64,000 bases of DNA from a virus: positions 1-64,000 of IMG/VR virus record IMGVR_UViG_3300042398_001156, one strand, 5' to 3'. The notes under the pieces are model-generated. The model ran no database searches, was not told the DNA's origin, and saw only the letters and a program-made list of their open reading frames with translations. Each line of letters opens with the position of its first letter. Within the stretch, counting starts at the first letter, position 1. The position numbers were made by a program, and so were the translations under genes. This document shows, in pieces, positions 9,326 to 18,217 of this stretch.

Positions 9326-9825
9326 TACTTCGCTCCTACGTATTTACTTAATAAATCTCCCGCGGCTTTAACAACAGTCTCAACTGTTTGTGCAACCACT
9401 TCTTGGCTTACAACTGGTTTAGGTAATGCTGGTGTAACACCCGCACTTCCTTCAGAAACAACAGGCTTAACTGTCATTAACTTATTAAACTCTTCTTGCA
9501 AAGATAACTTATCTTCGATTGGAAGTTTAGATGCAATGACAATATAAGATAATGCCTTAAATGTAGTTAAGTTAACTTGTTCTAAGTAACGATCTTTAGC
9601 TTCTAATTCTTGGTGTCGCGATTCTAAAGCATTGTACTTTTGCGCAATGTCTTTGACTAACTGATTAGAGTTAGATAATTGACCTGTGCTTTGCGTACGT
9701 AATGCATTGAACTGCAAGATAGACTTAACTTGCACAACAATAAACGTTAGCAGTGTACCTACAGTCACACCACCTGCAATCGACACTCCCCAATACTCTT
9801 CTAAAAATTGAATAACTTGTTCCAT
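9325..9825 (-). CDS. Single-pass membrane coiled-coil protein (166 aa)
   Basis: One transmembrane segment near residues 14-33 follows a short acidic N-terminus. A helical coiled-coil region (about 40-90) and a proline/valine-rich linker come next, then a C-terminal helix. The topology resembles spanin-like or holin-associated proteins, though no cell-wall enzyme is nearby. A good ribosome site (AAAGGAGGAA) precedes the ATG. Confidence 0.75.
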   Translation of the reverse strand: MEQVIQFLEEYWGVSIAGGVTVGTLLTFIVVQVKSILQFNALRTQSTGQLSNSNQLVKDIAQKYNALESRHQELEAKDRYLEQVNLTTFKALSYIVIASKLPIEDKLSLQEEFNKLMTVKPVVSEGSAGVTPALPKPVVSQEVVAQTVETVVKAAGDLLSKYVGAK

Positions 9826-9841
9826 AAATTATTCCTCCTTT

Positions 9842-10777
9842 CTATTTAGGTTGGTTCTGACCAGTAACTTGGTTAGATACCGTTGACCATTGTGACGCTG
9901 TCCACTTTGTTGGGTCATTACCATACAACGAAGTCATTTGGCGTATAGTTTGTTGATATGGATCACCAGCATCAGATGCTGCCATACCTGTAGCAATTTG
10001 TCCGCGTGCATTTGCTTGGTTTAAAAAGTCTGTATAAGCTTGGTCTTGTGCAGTATTAATACCAACTTGAGCTTGCAGTCTTTGATCATTAAGCATCTGT
10101 GCATTTTGATTCAAAGTATTTACATTGGTCATTAACATTTGCATATCTTGATTTGCAATTTGTGACTCACTCATACCCGCTCTTAATCGTGCCATGCGTT
10201 CTGCACGAACTTGATCAGTAATTTGTTTAACAGTATTTGCTTGTTGCATTGCTGCTTGTTGGAAACCAACATCTGCCATCGTTGCCGCTTGTTGGGCTTG
10301 ATTAGTATAAGACTGTTCAAGCCTATTTAACATTTCTTTGCCGCCAGTTCCTGGAGCCAAAGAATATACATCTTGATAATATTCATTAAATGCAGATACT
10401 TTGCCATCTTCTCCTGTAGGAGCAGCTACTCCTGTTTCTATAAGAGTGCCTGTAGTTGTATCGTATTTATTACCTACTGTATCAAACCCTAACTTTGTAG
10501 CGTTTTGAGTAATGATTTGATTCATAGCAGCTTTTACGTTCTTAAAACGGTCAGATTCTATGCGGTTACCACCTGCATCTATTAAATTCAAAGCAACTAA
10601 TTCAGCATCAGTAAGAGGTCTACCTAATTCTACAATTTTTTCCAACAAGTCTTTTTTATTTTGTGCGTCTAAATTCCAGTTAGCATTTGTTCCAGCAACA
10701 TTTATATTATACTCTACACCATTAACTGTGCGAGTATTTCCAAACTGTTGAAGGTTTAATTTGAATTTTAACTTCAT
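9842..10777 (-). CDS. Internal virion / ejection-type protein (311 aa)
   Basis: The N-terminus MKLKFKLNLQQFG carries the NLQxF motif often seen at the start of structural proteins of Gram-positive phages. The middle and C-terminal half (about 150-265) is helical and rich in Gln, Ala, Met and Asn, as in ejection proteins of podoviruses such as T7 gp14 (a comparison of composition, not of sequence). It lies downstream of the nozzle-like gene, the usual place for such proteins. A scaffold role is less likely given its position. Confidence 0.7.
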   Translation of the reverse strand: MKLKFKLNLQQFGNTRTVNGVEYNINVAGTNANWNLDAQNKKDLLEKIVELGRPLTDAELVALNLIDAGGNRIESDRFKNVKAAMNQIITQNATKLGFDTVGNKYDTTTGTLIETGVAAPTGEDGKVSAFNEYYQDVYSLAPGTGGKEMLNRLEQSYTNQAQQAATMADVGFQQAAMQQANTVKQITDQVRAERMARLRAGMSESQIANQDMQMLMTNVNTLNQNAQMLNDQRLQAQVGINTAQDQAYTDFLNQANARGQIATGMAASDAGDPYQQTIRQMTSLYGNDPTKWTASQWSTVSNQVTGQNQPK

Positions 10778-11202
10778 ACTATTTCTCCTTTCTCTTCAAG
10801 TTCTTTAATGTGTTCATTATGTTTAATAATTAAATCACCTAAGTCTTTTTCTAAGGTTAATATTTTTAATTCAAGATCATGAATATACTTTTCAAAATCA
10901 GGGCGAACAGGCTTAGTACCCGTCAGCTGGTATTTATTATACGCTAATTCTCCTTGATATATGTGAATAATTTTTTGGTTATCATCAATTAACTTAACAG
11001 TAAAGTAAATAACTTTTTCTAAAATATTAGGTAGTTCAATGACAATATGGTTTCCTTTATATTGTTTTTCTTCAATAAACAAAACAGGATGTAAGTGTTC
11101 AGTATTAGGTTCAAACACATAGTGAATAGAAGTTTCCTTAATTAATTCAGGAACTTTCATAAGCATAACTTCTACTTTTTGATTGGCTAGTTTTAAAATC
11201 AT
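10774..11202 (-). CDS. Small structural-cluster protein (142 aa)
   Basis: The first 100 residues look beta-rich (alternating hydrophobic residues, IHYVFEPNTEHLHPVLF), and the last 40 form a charged helix with heptad spacing (LELKILTLEKDLGDLI). This domain order recurs in small phage minor-tail proteins. It overlaps both neighbours by four bases (ATGA-type coupling). No function can be assigned. Confidence 0.75.
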   Translation of the reverse strand: MILKLANQKVEVMLMKVPELIKETSIHYVFEPNTEHLHPVLFIEEKQYKGNHIVIELPNILEKVIYFTVKLIDDNQKIIHIYQGELAYNKYQLTGTKPVRPDFEKYIHDLELKILTLEKDLGDLIIKHNEHIKELEEKGEIV

Positions 11203-14200
11203 ACTCTTCTCTCCTTATAAATAATACCAAAGTTTTGAAGTTTATATAAACCTTTTGATATAAATTGAAGTTTAAGTCTAAATACTTTACCTAATCCTAG
11301 TATACTTGTTCGATGCGTAAGTAGTTTGCTAGATGAATAGTCTGAAAAATCCATTAACATATTATTGTTTTCAAAAAGATTATTAGTTAAAGAATACTTA
11401 ACAACATCGGTAGCTGTGTTCGAAATCATATTAACATCAACAAGTTCAATCAAATCTTTATTATCAGCTTTAGAAACTGTAACATAGTAAGAAATATTAT
11501 TTGAATCAATAACTTCTAGTTGTTGGTTATAAAAAGGTTTAGCAACAATTTCGTCAATCATTGTTTCAAGATTAAATAATACATTGTTTGCATTAAGATT
11601 TTTAAAAGTAACATGTAAGTCACGGAATCGTTTAAAAAGATGGTTGTTTAAATTCATATTCCCTGTATCAATTAAACAGTTAATGCCTTCTTTTTTAAAG
11701 TTATTTGTAAATGATAAGTCTACATGGTTGTCTCGTACGTTATATTCTACGAACGGTACTGTAAAAAATAACTTACTATTTGTCTGCGTAATTAATAAAT
11801 CACCGCTTTCAATAAAGCGTTTATCAAAAACATCAGTAAACGTTAACGTATCATATGCGTAATATCTATTATTTAAAACATCGTAGTTTAAAATATAAGT
11901 AATAACACCTGGCACATAATAAAATATTTTAATAAAGTTAATAGATACTAAAGCTTTAATTTTAATTTCATCCTTTTTAACACGCATAGAACTTACATAA
12001 GAAGCTAAACGTTCGTTCATGTATTGATCATAATGATCTAAAATATCGTTGGCAGCTTTATTTAAAAACTGAATACTAAAACGTGTTTCACTATCAATGG
12101 TATTACTTGGACGTATCATAAAAAGTTGCCCATCTTCTGAGTAAAATAAAACCATTTGATTAAAAATTTGTATAACGTCTGCGTACTTTTTATTAACAAG
12201 TAAGTTATATAAAACAATTTGTTTAAGCCATGCTACACCCGTAACGTTTTGTTCAATCTGATTTGTAGTTGTATTAAGTTGGGTTGTAATTGTTTCTACA
12301 CGGTAAACAGCGTAAAGATGTTGCGTTGTAAATACAAGAATAATAGTTTTATACTGTAATACTTTTACAATCTCTTCTGCAAATTCTACACGGTTGCGTT
12401 CTTTAAACCAGTAAAATTTACCTTCTTCTGAAATAAATAAAACATTTTTGTTCCATACAAGTAAACGACTATCTTCAAAGACAGTTAAACTATTGCTTGT
12501 TTGTATTTGCAACGGTTCATTAATAAGTACTTTATCTATATACGTAACACTAAATGCATCTTGTGCGTACACTAAATTAACTGTTTGTCTTAAAGAAGTG
12601 GCGTTCCATACAGCTTTTAATGTTTGACGTTCTTGATAATTTTTGCCACTGTATTCTGATTCTTGGTAAGGTCTCATGTAAAAAATAATATTAATACCTT
12701 TTTCAAAAAAACCTGCGCTTACAAGATTAGGTACATTAAGACTTACTGGTGTAAATCTGCCGACTAAACCAGTAGGGTTATTCCAACGATAATAAAAATT
12801 AGTTCTAAGATCACGGTATATTGTGTTATTAACAAAGTTAGCAGGAAATGCTGTACCACTTATAGCTTCCCATTCATTGCCACTTGGACTTTTTCTTTGT
12901 CGATAAAATGTACCTGTGCCTGCTTGTATCGTAGCATTTTCAGCTGCATTAGTAATAGTATAACGTGTCGGATTGGAATCATTTATTAATACAGCAGGTG
13001 TACCTGAAGCATACCATGGCGGCTGTGCGGTACCATAAACAGCGTTAGAAGTAAACGTACTAAAGCTAGATCCTACAGGTGTTTTAAGTGTAGTAAGATC
13101 TGTACCAATCTCCCATTTTAAAGTATCCCAGTTAAACTTATTAAAATTAAAGTCGTTAAAATAGAATGTGTTTTGTCTTACAAGATAATCTTGTGGAGTA
13201 TTAAAATAATTTAAAGAAGCAAATACAAATCTATAATATTCTGTTGTACCGCCGGGGTTATTAATAGCAAACAATTGACCAAGATACCCACTAGCAGCTG
13301 TCCATCGATAGTAACGATTATTTCTTTCATCTAAATATAAACTATTTAATTTAAATGTAGTCCCTTGATTGCTACTGTTAAGAGGTCCCCAAGTATTTGT
13401 TCCTGGTTTTACACTAGGGTTGTAACTAATAAGTTCAGACCACACTGCTTTTAATTCAGGTTGCGTTTGAATTATTTTTTGATACATTTTACCTGTACTT
13501 TGTACTTGAACAATTGTATTTAAAGGAATGTCATTAACTTCTATACCTGTTAACACTACAAGTGTTTGACCACCTTCTACTATAGTACTTTCTGTAGCAG
13601 CATAATAAGGTGCTTGTGTTCCAAATGCTGAATTAGAAGTAAATTCATTGATTGCATTTGTCTCAACATAAGTATCATTACCAGCATATGGAAGTAAATG
13701 AAAAACAACACCGTCTCTTGTTTTAAAAATATTAAGTCTTTTTATTTCTGCTATTAGTTCAGATCCTGTTAAAAGAAAATCGTATTCGTCTTCTTGTGTT
13801 TCTTTACTAAAAGTATGATACATCTTTTCAAAATCACTTATGTCATTATTAACACTAGATTGCATTAGCTTATCAAATGTTTCATACCTACCTGTACTCA
13901 CTTCTGTTTGTATATCGTACAAATAAAAAAAAGCATTGCTACTTAAACCATCAATTACTTCTATTAAAGTTTTATAATCTATAATGTTATTAATTGCGGA
14001 TTGCCAACTATTATTTCTATTTGTTATAGCAGTAAAACTTTCTTGTCCTGTACCTGTTTTATACGTACCATTACTATTACGTGAAGGAAATTCTTGTGTA
14101 ACTAACCCTTCACTTGAAACACTTTTACTACTAAACGTTCTATTTAAATTTTTTGAAACAACGTAAATTAAATAACGTGCACCCTTATAATGATTAGTTT

Positions 14201-15350
14201 GTTTATCAGCGTTTCCTAAACTTGTACTGTTACTTCTATCAGAATCTAATAAAACAGTACCTGGACCATTAGGTTGAGTATTATCAACGGATGGAGTGTA
14301 TCTAAGCCAAGGACTGGACATAATAGTATCCCCTACTTCATCACCTATTTCTTTACCAGTATTAAATATTTCAAAACGATAAGCCCATTTATCAGATATG
14401 TTAGGAGTGTTATTTAAATCCAAATACGCAGGGTTTAAAACAAAGTAAGGTTTAATATTGTAATTAACATTAGGAAGAATAAAGTTAGTAACATACTGAT
14501 CGTTGTCATCATAAGTATAAATAAAGTTTCCTAACGTGCTAACTACACCTCCTTCAACCGGACGTGTTTGTTCTGTATATAATGTTTGAAATACGTTAGG
14601 AATAATAGATTTAGACACAGCTAAATTACGTTCAGTAGGAGCAAGTGTTGGATGCTCAAACATGTAAGGCAATCCTTCAACAACTAAAGTATCTGCAGCA
14701 CCTTCACTTGTTTGGTTTTGACGGTAACGAAGTTGAAGAATAAAATTAAAAGGTGTCTGTCCATTAACACCTGTATTTAATGTGACCTTTACAAGAGCGC
14801 GACTAATACCATTTTCATCATAAATGTGTTCAATCTTAGTATCTTCAATAGGAGTAATTTTATTTATGAATTGTGTAATTGTATTAGCTAGTGTAGTAGT
14901 ATTTCTATAAGCAGCAACATAACTTACTTGTGGAATTAGCACTTGCGTAAATAAATAATTCCAATCATAGTTAGCTATTTTAGAAATAATAGGTAAGTAA
15001 TAGTTAGTTATCTTATCATTGTACCCAGATATTTCTGCAATATATGCAGTGTTGTTATTCAGATCAAAAAGAATATATTGCCCTATTGTATTGTCTTTAT
15101 AAATAATAGTTTTATTACTTAATGAAATATGTTTATTAAAGTCTGGGCTACCTTCAATAGTATTTTTTAATGTTGTTGTTAAATATCCTTCACGCGGTTC
15201 TACAGATTGACCTGTATCAGATACATCAAAGTTTACCATGTGTTTAAACAATCCTTCGTTTAAAGGATCGGTGGTTGCGACAATTCCTAGATATCTAGTG
15301 TTGTCGTAATACGATTTTTCAGGAAACCCCTGTACCGCTTTTCTAGCCAT
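11199..15350 (-). CDS. Tail nozzle / tail tubular protein B-like (1383 aa)
   Basis: A very large beta-rich protein starting MARKAVQGFPEKSYYDNTRYLG, directly after the adaptor gene. T7 gp12-type nozzle proteins occupy that position, and the segments 'LLVWNKNVLFISEEGKFYWF' and the 'FTTQHLYAVYRVE' region are propeller-like. It is much longer than T7 gp12 (about 790 residues). The extra length includes two homologous insertions at about residues 570-690 and 767-880, which share FTSNxxxGT...YYRW...G patterns. The propeller comparison is inference. The first codons overlap the adaptor stop. Confidence 0.75.
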   Translation of the reverse strand: MARKAVQGFPEKSYYDNTRYLGIVATTDPLNEGLFKHMVNFDVSDTGQSVEPREGYLTTTLKNTIEGSPDFNKHISLSNKTIIYKDNTIGQYILFDLNNNTAYIAEISGYNDKITNYYLPIISKIANYDWNYLFTQVLIPQVSYVAAYRNTTTLANTITQFINKITPIEDTKIEHIYDENGISRALVKVTLNTGVNGQTPFNFILQLRYRQNQTSEGAADTLVVEGLPYMFEHPTLAPTERNLAVSKSIIPNVFQTLYTEQTRPVEGGVVSTLGNFIYTYDDNDQYVTNFILPNVNYNIKPYFVLNPAYLDLNNTPNISDKWAYRFEIFNTGKEIGDEVGDTIMSSPWLRYTPSVDNTQPNGPGTVLLDSDRSNSTSLGNADKQTNHYKGARYLIYVVSKNLNRTFSSKSVSSEGLVTQEFPSRNSNGTYKTGTGQESFTAITNRNNSWQSAINNIIDYKTLIEVIDGLSSNAFFYLYDIQTEVSTGRYETFDKLMQSSVNNDISDFEKMYHTFSKETQEDEYDFLLTGSELIAEIKRLNIFKTRDGVVFHLLPYAGNDTYVETNAINEFTSNSAFGTQAPYYAATESTIVEGGQTLVVLTGIEVNDIPLNTIVQVQSTGKMYQKIIQTQPELKAVWSELISYNPSVKPGTNTWGPLNSSNQGTTFKLNSLYLDERNNRYYRWTAASGYLGQLFAINNPGGTTEYYRFVFASLNYFNTPQDYLVRQNTFYFNDFNFNKFNWDTLKWEIGTDLTTLKTPVGSSFSTFTSNAVYGTAQPPWYASGTPAVLINDSNPTRYTITNAAENATIQAGTGTFYRQRKSPSGNEWEAISGTAFPANFVNNTIYRDLRTNFYYRWNNPTGLVGRFTPVSLNVPNLVSAGFFEKGINIIFYMRPYQESEYSGKNYQERQTLKAVWNATSLRQTVNLVYAQDAFSVTYIDKVLINEPLQIQTSNSLTVFEDSRLLVWNKNVLFISEEGKFYWFKERNRVEFAEEIVKVLQYKTIILVFTTQHLYAVYRVETITTQLNTTTNQIEQNVTGVAWLKQIVLYNLLVNKKYADVIQIFNQMVLFYSEDGQLFMIRPSNTIDSETRFSIQFLNKAANDILDHYDQYMNERLASYVSSMRVKKDEIKIKALVSINFIKIFYYVPGVITYILNYDVLNNRYYAYDTLTFTDVFDKRFIESGDLLITQTNSKLFFTVPFVEYNVRDNHVDLSFTNNFKKEGINCLIDTGNMNLNNHLFKRFRDLHVTFKNLNANNVLFNLETMIDEIVAKPFYNQQLEVIDSNNISYYVTVSKADNKDLIELVDVNMISNTATDVVKYSLTNNLFENNNMLMDFSDYSSSKLLTHRTSILGLGKVFRLKLQFISKGLYKLQNFGIIYKERRV

Positions 15351-16680
15351 TATAACCCCATATTACTTGCACACTATAACTTGTAGTTGGATTGTTAGTA
15401 GAAACATTACCAGCATACCATGTAGGAGTAAACACGTTGTTTGCTGTACTACCTGCCCAACCTGCAGGCCTATTAACTTCTAAAACTCTTGTTTTAATAA
15501 CTAAACGTTTGCCTAGCACTACAGGAAATGCACCAGCTTCAATTGTTGTTACTGAGTCAGGTATAACAATTTCAAATAACGACGGTGTGTTTGCAAAAGC
15601 ATTAGCTCCTATAGTTGTTAAACCCTGGTTTAATAAAATTGTATGTCCTTTAAAACCATCAAAAGCATTTGCTTGAAGTTCTAAAATACTTTTAGGTAAA
15701 TAAATACCTTGTGTTAATAGATCAGGACTAGGTGCTGGTGGAGTGTTAATAAAATTAGTCTTGATTGTTTTAGCTTGAGTTCCACCAATATACTCCGGAA
15801 TAATTAAGTTAACAAGAACAAGACGTGCAGCTGTCGAAATAGTAACTAACCCTTGAACAGTAACTTCTAAAGTATTAATAAAGCTCCAAAAAGCATAGAA
15901 GTTAAGATCAGCACGCATCGGTACTTTTATTCCACCAGCTACTCCAAGTTGGTTAACTGTATAACCATTTGACGCAGTAACACCTGAAGCACGATGTTCT
16001 CTAGTCCAACCGTTAAAGGTATATATAAACTGTCCGTCTAAAGAAGCAAATACATTAAAACCTGCTGTTGGATATTTAATCGTAGCAATTTCATCATATA
16101 AATAAACTTTACTATCTATTGTAAAAGAATTACCTACGGGTATGTAAAGGTTGTTATTGTCAGGATAATAGTTAATTCTAAATCTAAATGTAGGAATATT
16201 TAAATTACGTTCATTATGTTGGATAATACCTTGTGCTGTATCTAAACCAAAAAACACACCTTGATCCGGATTTTGTCTGAATTCAACAGGAACACTATTA
16301 AATTCTTTTTGGAACATATCAAATAAACCTTCTTGCATCTCAAGTAAATACTTATTATAAATCGTAGTAAACTCTTCATCTCTTGCTAATATTTCCGAAG
16401 CAATGTATGGAATAATAACACTATGAAAGTATTCTTCTTTAATAATTTCGTACTCTGCAATCGTTTGGTCGACGCCATTTGCATCTTTTTCAGTTTGAGG
16501 AATACTATACGTATCTGTAGGATTTTTTAAATATAAAGTAAGTTTAGGATACCTGGTGCCTAAAAAACTATTAATCTTTGTAATAGCTTTGTCAGCATCG
16601 TACTTAACATCAAACCAAGTAAGGTTATACCTTAAGGTTAATTGGTTAAGACGGTCAAGCAGTTCTTGTTGTGTTAGCAT
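15343..16680 (-). CDS. Head-tail adaptor fused to InlB-like and LRR_5-like modules (445 aa)
   Basis: Residues 1 to about 160 are helical and acidic (LTQQELLDRLNQLTLRYN...) and fit a podovirus adaptor such as T7 gp11. Residues about 180-275 look like a Listeria-Bacteroides (InlB B) repeat: a beta stretch with a TFNGWTRE core and a C-terminal NFYAFW. Residues about 330-400 contain LRR_5/BspA-type repeats (LELQANAFDGF, LTTIGANAFANT, VTTIEAGAF). Such modules are typical of cell-surface adhesion proteins, so this adaptor may also bind a surface or decorate the virion. The gene follows its own promoter. Confidence 0.75.
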   Translation of the reverse strand: MLTQQELLDRLNQLTLRYNLTWFDVKYDADKAITKINSFLGTRYPKLTLYLKNPTDTYSIPQTEKDANGVDQTIAEYEIIKEEYFHSVIIPYIASEILARDEEFTTIYNKYLLEMQEGLFDMFQKEFNSVPVEFRQNPDQGVFFGLDTAQGIIQHNERNLNIPTFRFRINYYPDNNNLYIPVGNSFTIDSKVYLYDEIATIKYPTAGFNVFASLDGQFIYTFNGWTREHRASGVTASNGYTVNQLGVAGGIKVPMRADLNFYAFWSFINTLEVTVQGLVTISTAARLVLVNLIIPEYIGGTQAKTIKTNFINTPPAPSPDLLTQGIYLPKSILELQANAFDGFKGHTILLNQGLTTIGANAFANTPSLFEIVIPDSVTTIEAGAFPVVLGKRLVIKTRVLEVNRPAGWAGSTANNVFTPTWYAGNVSTNNPTTSYSVQVIWGYNG

Positions 16681-16702
16681 TTCAAAAGGTCCTCACATTT
16701 TG

Positions 16703-16713
16703 ATTATAGCACA
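16703..16713 (-). promoter_or_regulatory. Extended -10 promoter before the adaptor gene
   Basis: The minus strand reads TGTGCTATAAT, a perfect TGnTATAAT element 23 bases upstream of the adaptor start, and directly after a terminator. It is the best match to consensus among the seven related sites. Confidence 0.8.
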
Positions 16714-16740
16714 AAAGTTTTTAAACAATAGTTCAATTAA

Positions 16741-16763
16741 TAAAAACACACCCGAAGGTGTGT
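16741..16763 (-). terminator. Rho-independent terminator after the scaffold-like gene
   Basis: On the minus strand a perfect 7-bp stem ACACACC / GGTGTGT closes a TTCG tetraloop and is followed by TTTTTATT. It lies just downstream of the scaffold-like gene and just upstream of the adaptor promoter. Confidence 0.9.
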
Positions 16764-16771
16764 CTTTAGTT

Positions 16772-17701
16772 TTACTTCTTACGATTACTTGCTTCAGTCA
16801 GTAAGTCTGATAACGATACGCCGTTGTTATTAATAGGTTTAGGTTGTGTGCTTTGTGCCGGATTTGCAACTGGTACTTTAGTTTGTCTCGCACGTTCTTC
16901 TTCCCATTTAGTTTTTGCTAGACCTACTGCGCTGTCAACTTGTTGTTTTAACAACTTATCACGGTACACAAGGATGTAAAGATCTTGCAAGTCTCCGCCT
17001 TGAGCTAACCATTGGTACGGGTTTTTCTTTACAGACATTGCATCTTTAAAGAAGTTGTTGACTTCGCTACCTTTAATATTCATGTTTTGTTGAAGATTCG
17101 TAAGGGCTCGATCCATTGTAATTTGAAGTCTTTGCTTTTGGATTTCAATCTTATCACGTTCAATACGATCAATTTCAGCTTGAACTTCAGGAGTAATGCC
17201 TTTAGCTTCAGCTTTAACTTTAGTATCAGAAGTATTCATAGCTGTAGCTAAAGCTTCATAGTCCATCTTACCTTCCTTCATAAATTCTTTAAGTTTGAAT
17301 TCATAAGACCCGGCAGTATAACGTTGAACTAATCCTTCAATCTTTTCTTTACCAGCTTTTTCAGCAGCATACTTATCCCGAATTTCTTTCATCGGGTTAA
17401 CTTTGCCGTCTTTCTTTTCGTCTGGTTTAGCGTCAGCAGGTTTAGTTTCAACCGGTTTAACATCAACAGGTTTAACTTCAGGAGTTACTTCTGCAGGTTT
17501 TGCAGGCGTTGGTTCAGCTAGTTTAGCTTGAACTAATTGATCGGCTGCTTTATCAACAGGAGTTGCCGCATCAACTTTAGGTTGTTCAACCGGAGCTGCT
17601 GCTACTGGAGCCGGAGCTGGAGTTGGAGTTGGAGTAGGTGCGTTACCTGCTCCTTGACTTAACGCTTCTTGTAAACTAATTTTATTCTTTTGGTCTGCCA
17701 T
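16772..17701 (-). CDS. Scaffold-like protein (309 aa)
   Basis: Residues 20-100 are low-complexity proline, alanine, valine and lysine repeats (PTPTPAPAP, KPVDVKPVETKP). A helical, charged core follows at about 105-255, and the C-terminus is basic (SDLLTEASNRKK). Disordered acidic/proline N-termini with helical cores are typical of podovirus scaffolding proteins, and the gene lies between portal and adaptor. However, no capsid protein follows it, which weakens the call. A terminator ends the transcription unit immediately after. Confidence 0.6.
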   Translation of the reverse strand: MADQKNKISLQEALSQGAGNAPTPTPTPAPAPVAAAPVEQPKVDAATPVDKAADQLVQAKLAEPTPAKPAEVTPEVKPVDVKPVETKPADAKPDEKKDGKVNPMKEIRDKYAAEKAGKEKIEGLVQRYTAGSYEFKLKEFMKEGKMDYEALATAMNTSDTKVKAEAKGITPEVQAEIDRIERDKIEIQKQRLQITMDRALTNLQQNMNIKGSEVNNFFKDAMSVKKNPYQWLAQGGDLQDLYILVYRDKLLKQQVDSAVGLAKTKWEEERARQTKVPVANPAQSTQPKPINNNGVSLSDLLTEASNRKK

Positions 17702-17703
17702 AA

Positions 17704-17862
17704 TTACTTCTTACCTTCTTTCTTAACAAGTTCTTGTTCTTGTTTATTAATTTCGCCAACAATGCTTTCAATAAACTTAACAACTTGATCGTATGGTAGT
17801 CTAGATAAAGCACTTAAGATAACTTTAACTTCTTCTATCGTAAACTCTAATTTGTATTTCAT
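17704..17862 (-). CDS. Small protein with LPY motif (52 aa)
   Basis: Translating the minus strand gives a 52-residue protein starting MKYKLEFTIEEVKVIL, with a RLPYDQVVKFIESIV helix in the middle and a lysine-rich tail. It has an excellent ribosome site (AAAGGAGG, spacer of eight). From memory, small phage proteins with the pattern 'xxLPYxxVxxLIxKI' are common next to head genes, with no known function. It fits exactly between its neighbours. Confidence 0.8.
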   Translation of the reverse strand: MKYKLEFTIEEVKVILSALSRLPYDQVVKFIESIVGEINKQEQELVKKEGKK

Positions 17863-17863
17863 T

Positions 17864-18217
17864 TTATTTACCTCCTTTAAATATTTTTAGTAATTCAATG
17901 AATACTTTTGTTTTAATAATCGACTTATCGATTTCGTCTTGAACATACTTTTCAATCTGATTGCTACCTGCGATTACTTGATTCTGACTTATAATGTTTT
18001 CAATTTCTTTAATCGTAGATAAATTAACATCAATGTTAGACGTATCAAGTTTATCAGGCTTAGGTATATGAATGTCTGGCACTTTTTTACCTAAAGATAC
18101 TTTAGATATATAAGACGCAGACACTCCATACTTTAGTGCAACATCTTTGTTTAGCATCCCTAACCCTACGTCAGCTAAGATTTGCATATCAATCTCAGCG
18201 CTAATTCGTTTTGGCAT
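17864..18217 (-). CDS. Helix-turn-helix protein (117 aa)
   Basis: Residues 5-40 (ISAEIDMQILADVGLGMLNKDVALKYG, then VSASYISKVS) fit a helix-turn-helix: the second helix starts near NKDVALKYG and the recognition helix near SASYISKV. The rest is a linker and a C-terminal helix. It could be a DNA-binding regulator of the late genes or a small-terminase-like DNA-binding protein misplaced from the terminase. Position among head genes slightly favours the latter. The start overlaps the stop of the membrane-protein gene. Confidence 0.65.
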   Translation of the reverse strand: MPKRISAEIDMQILADVGLGMLNKDVALKYGVSASYISKVSLGKKVPDIHIPKPDKLDTSNIDVNLSTIKEIENIISQNQVIAGSNQIEKYVQDEIDKSIIKTKVFIELLKIFKGGK

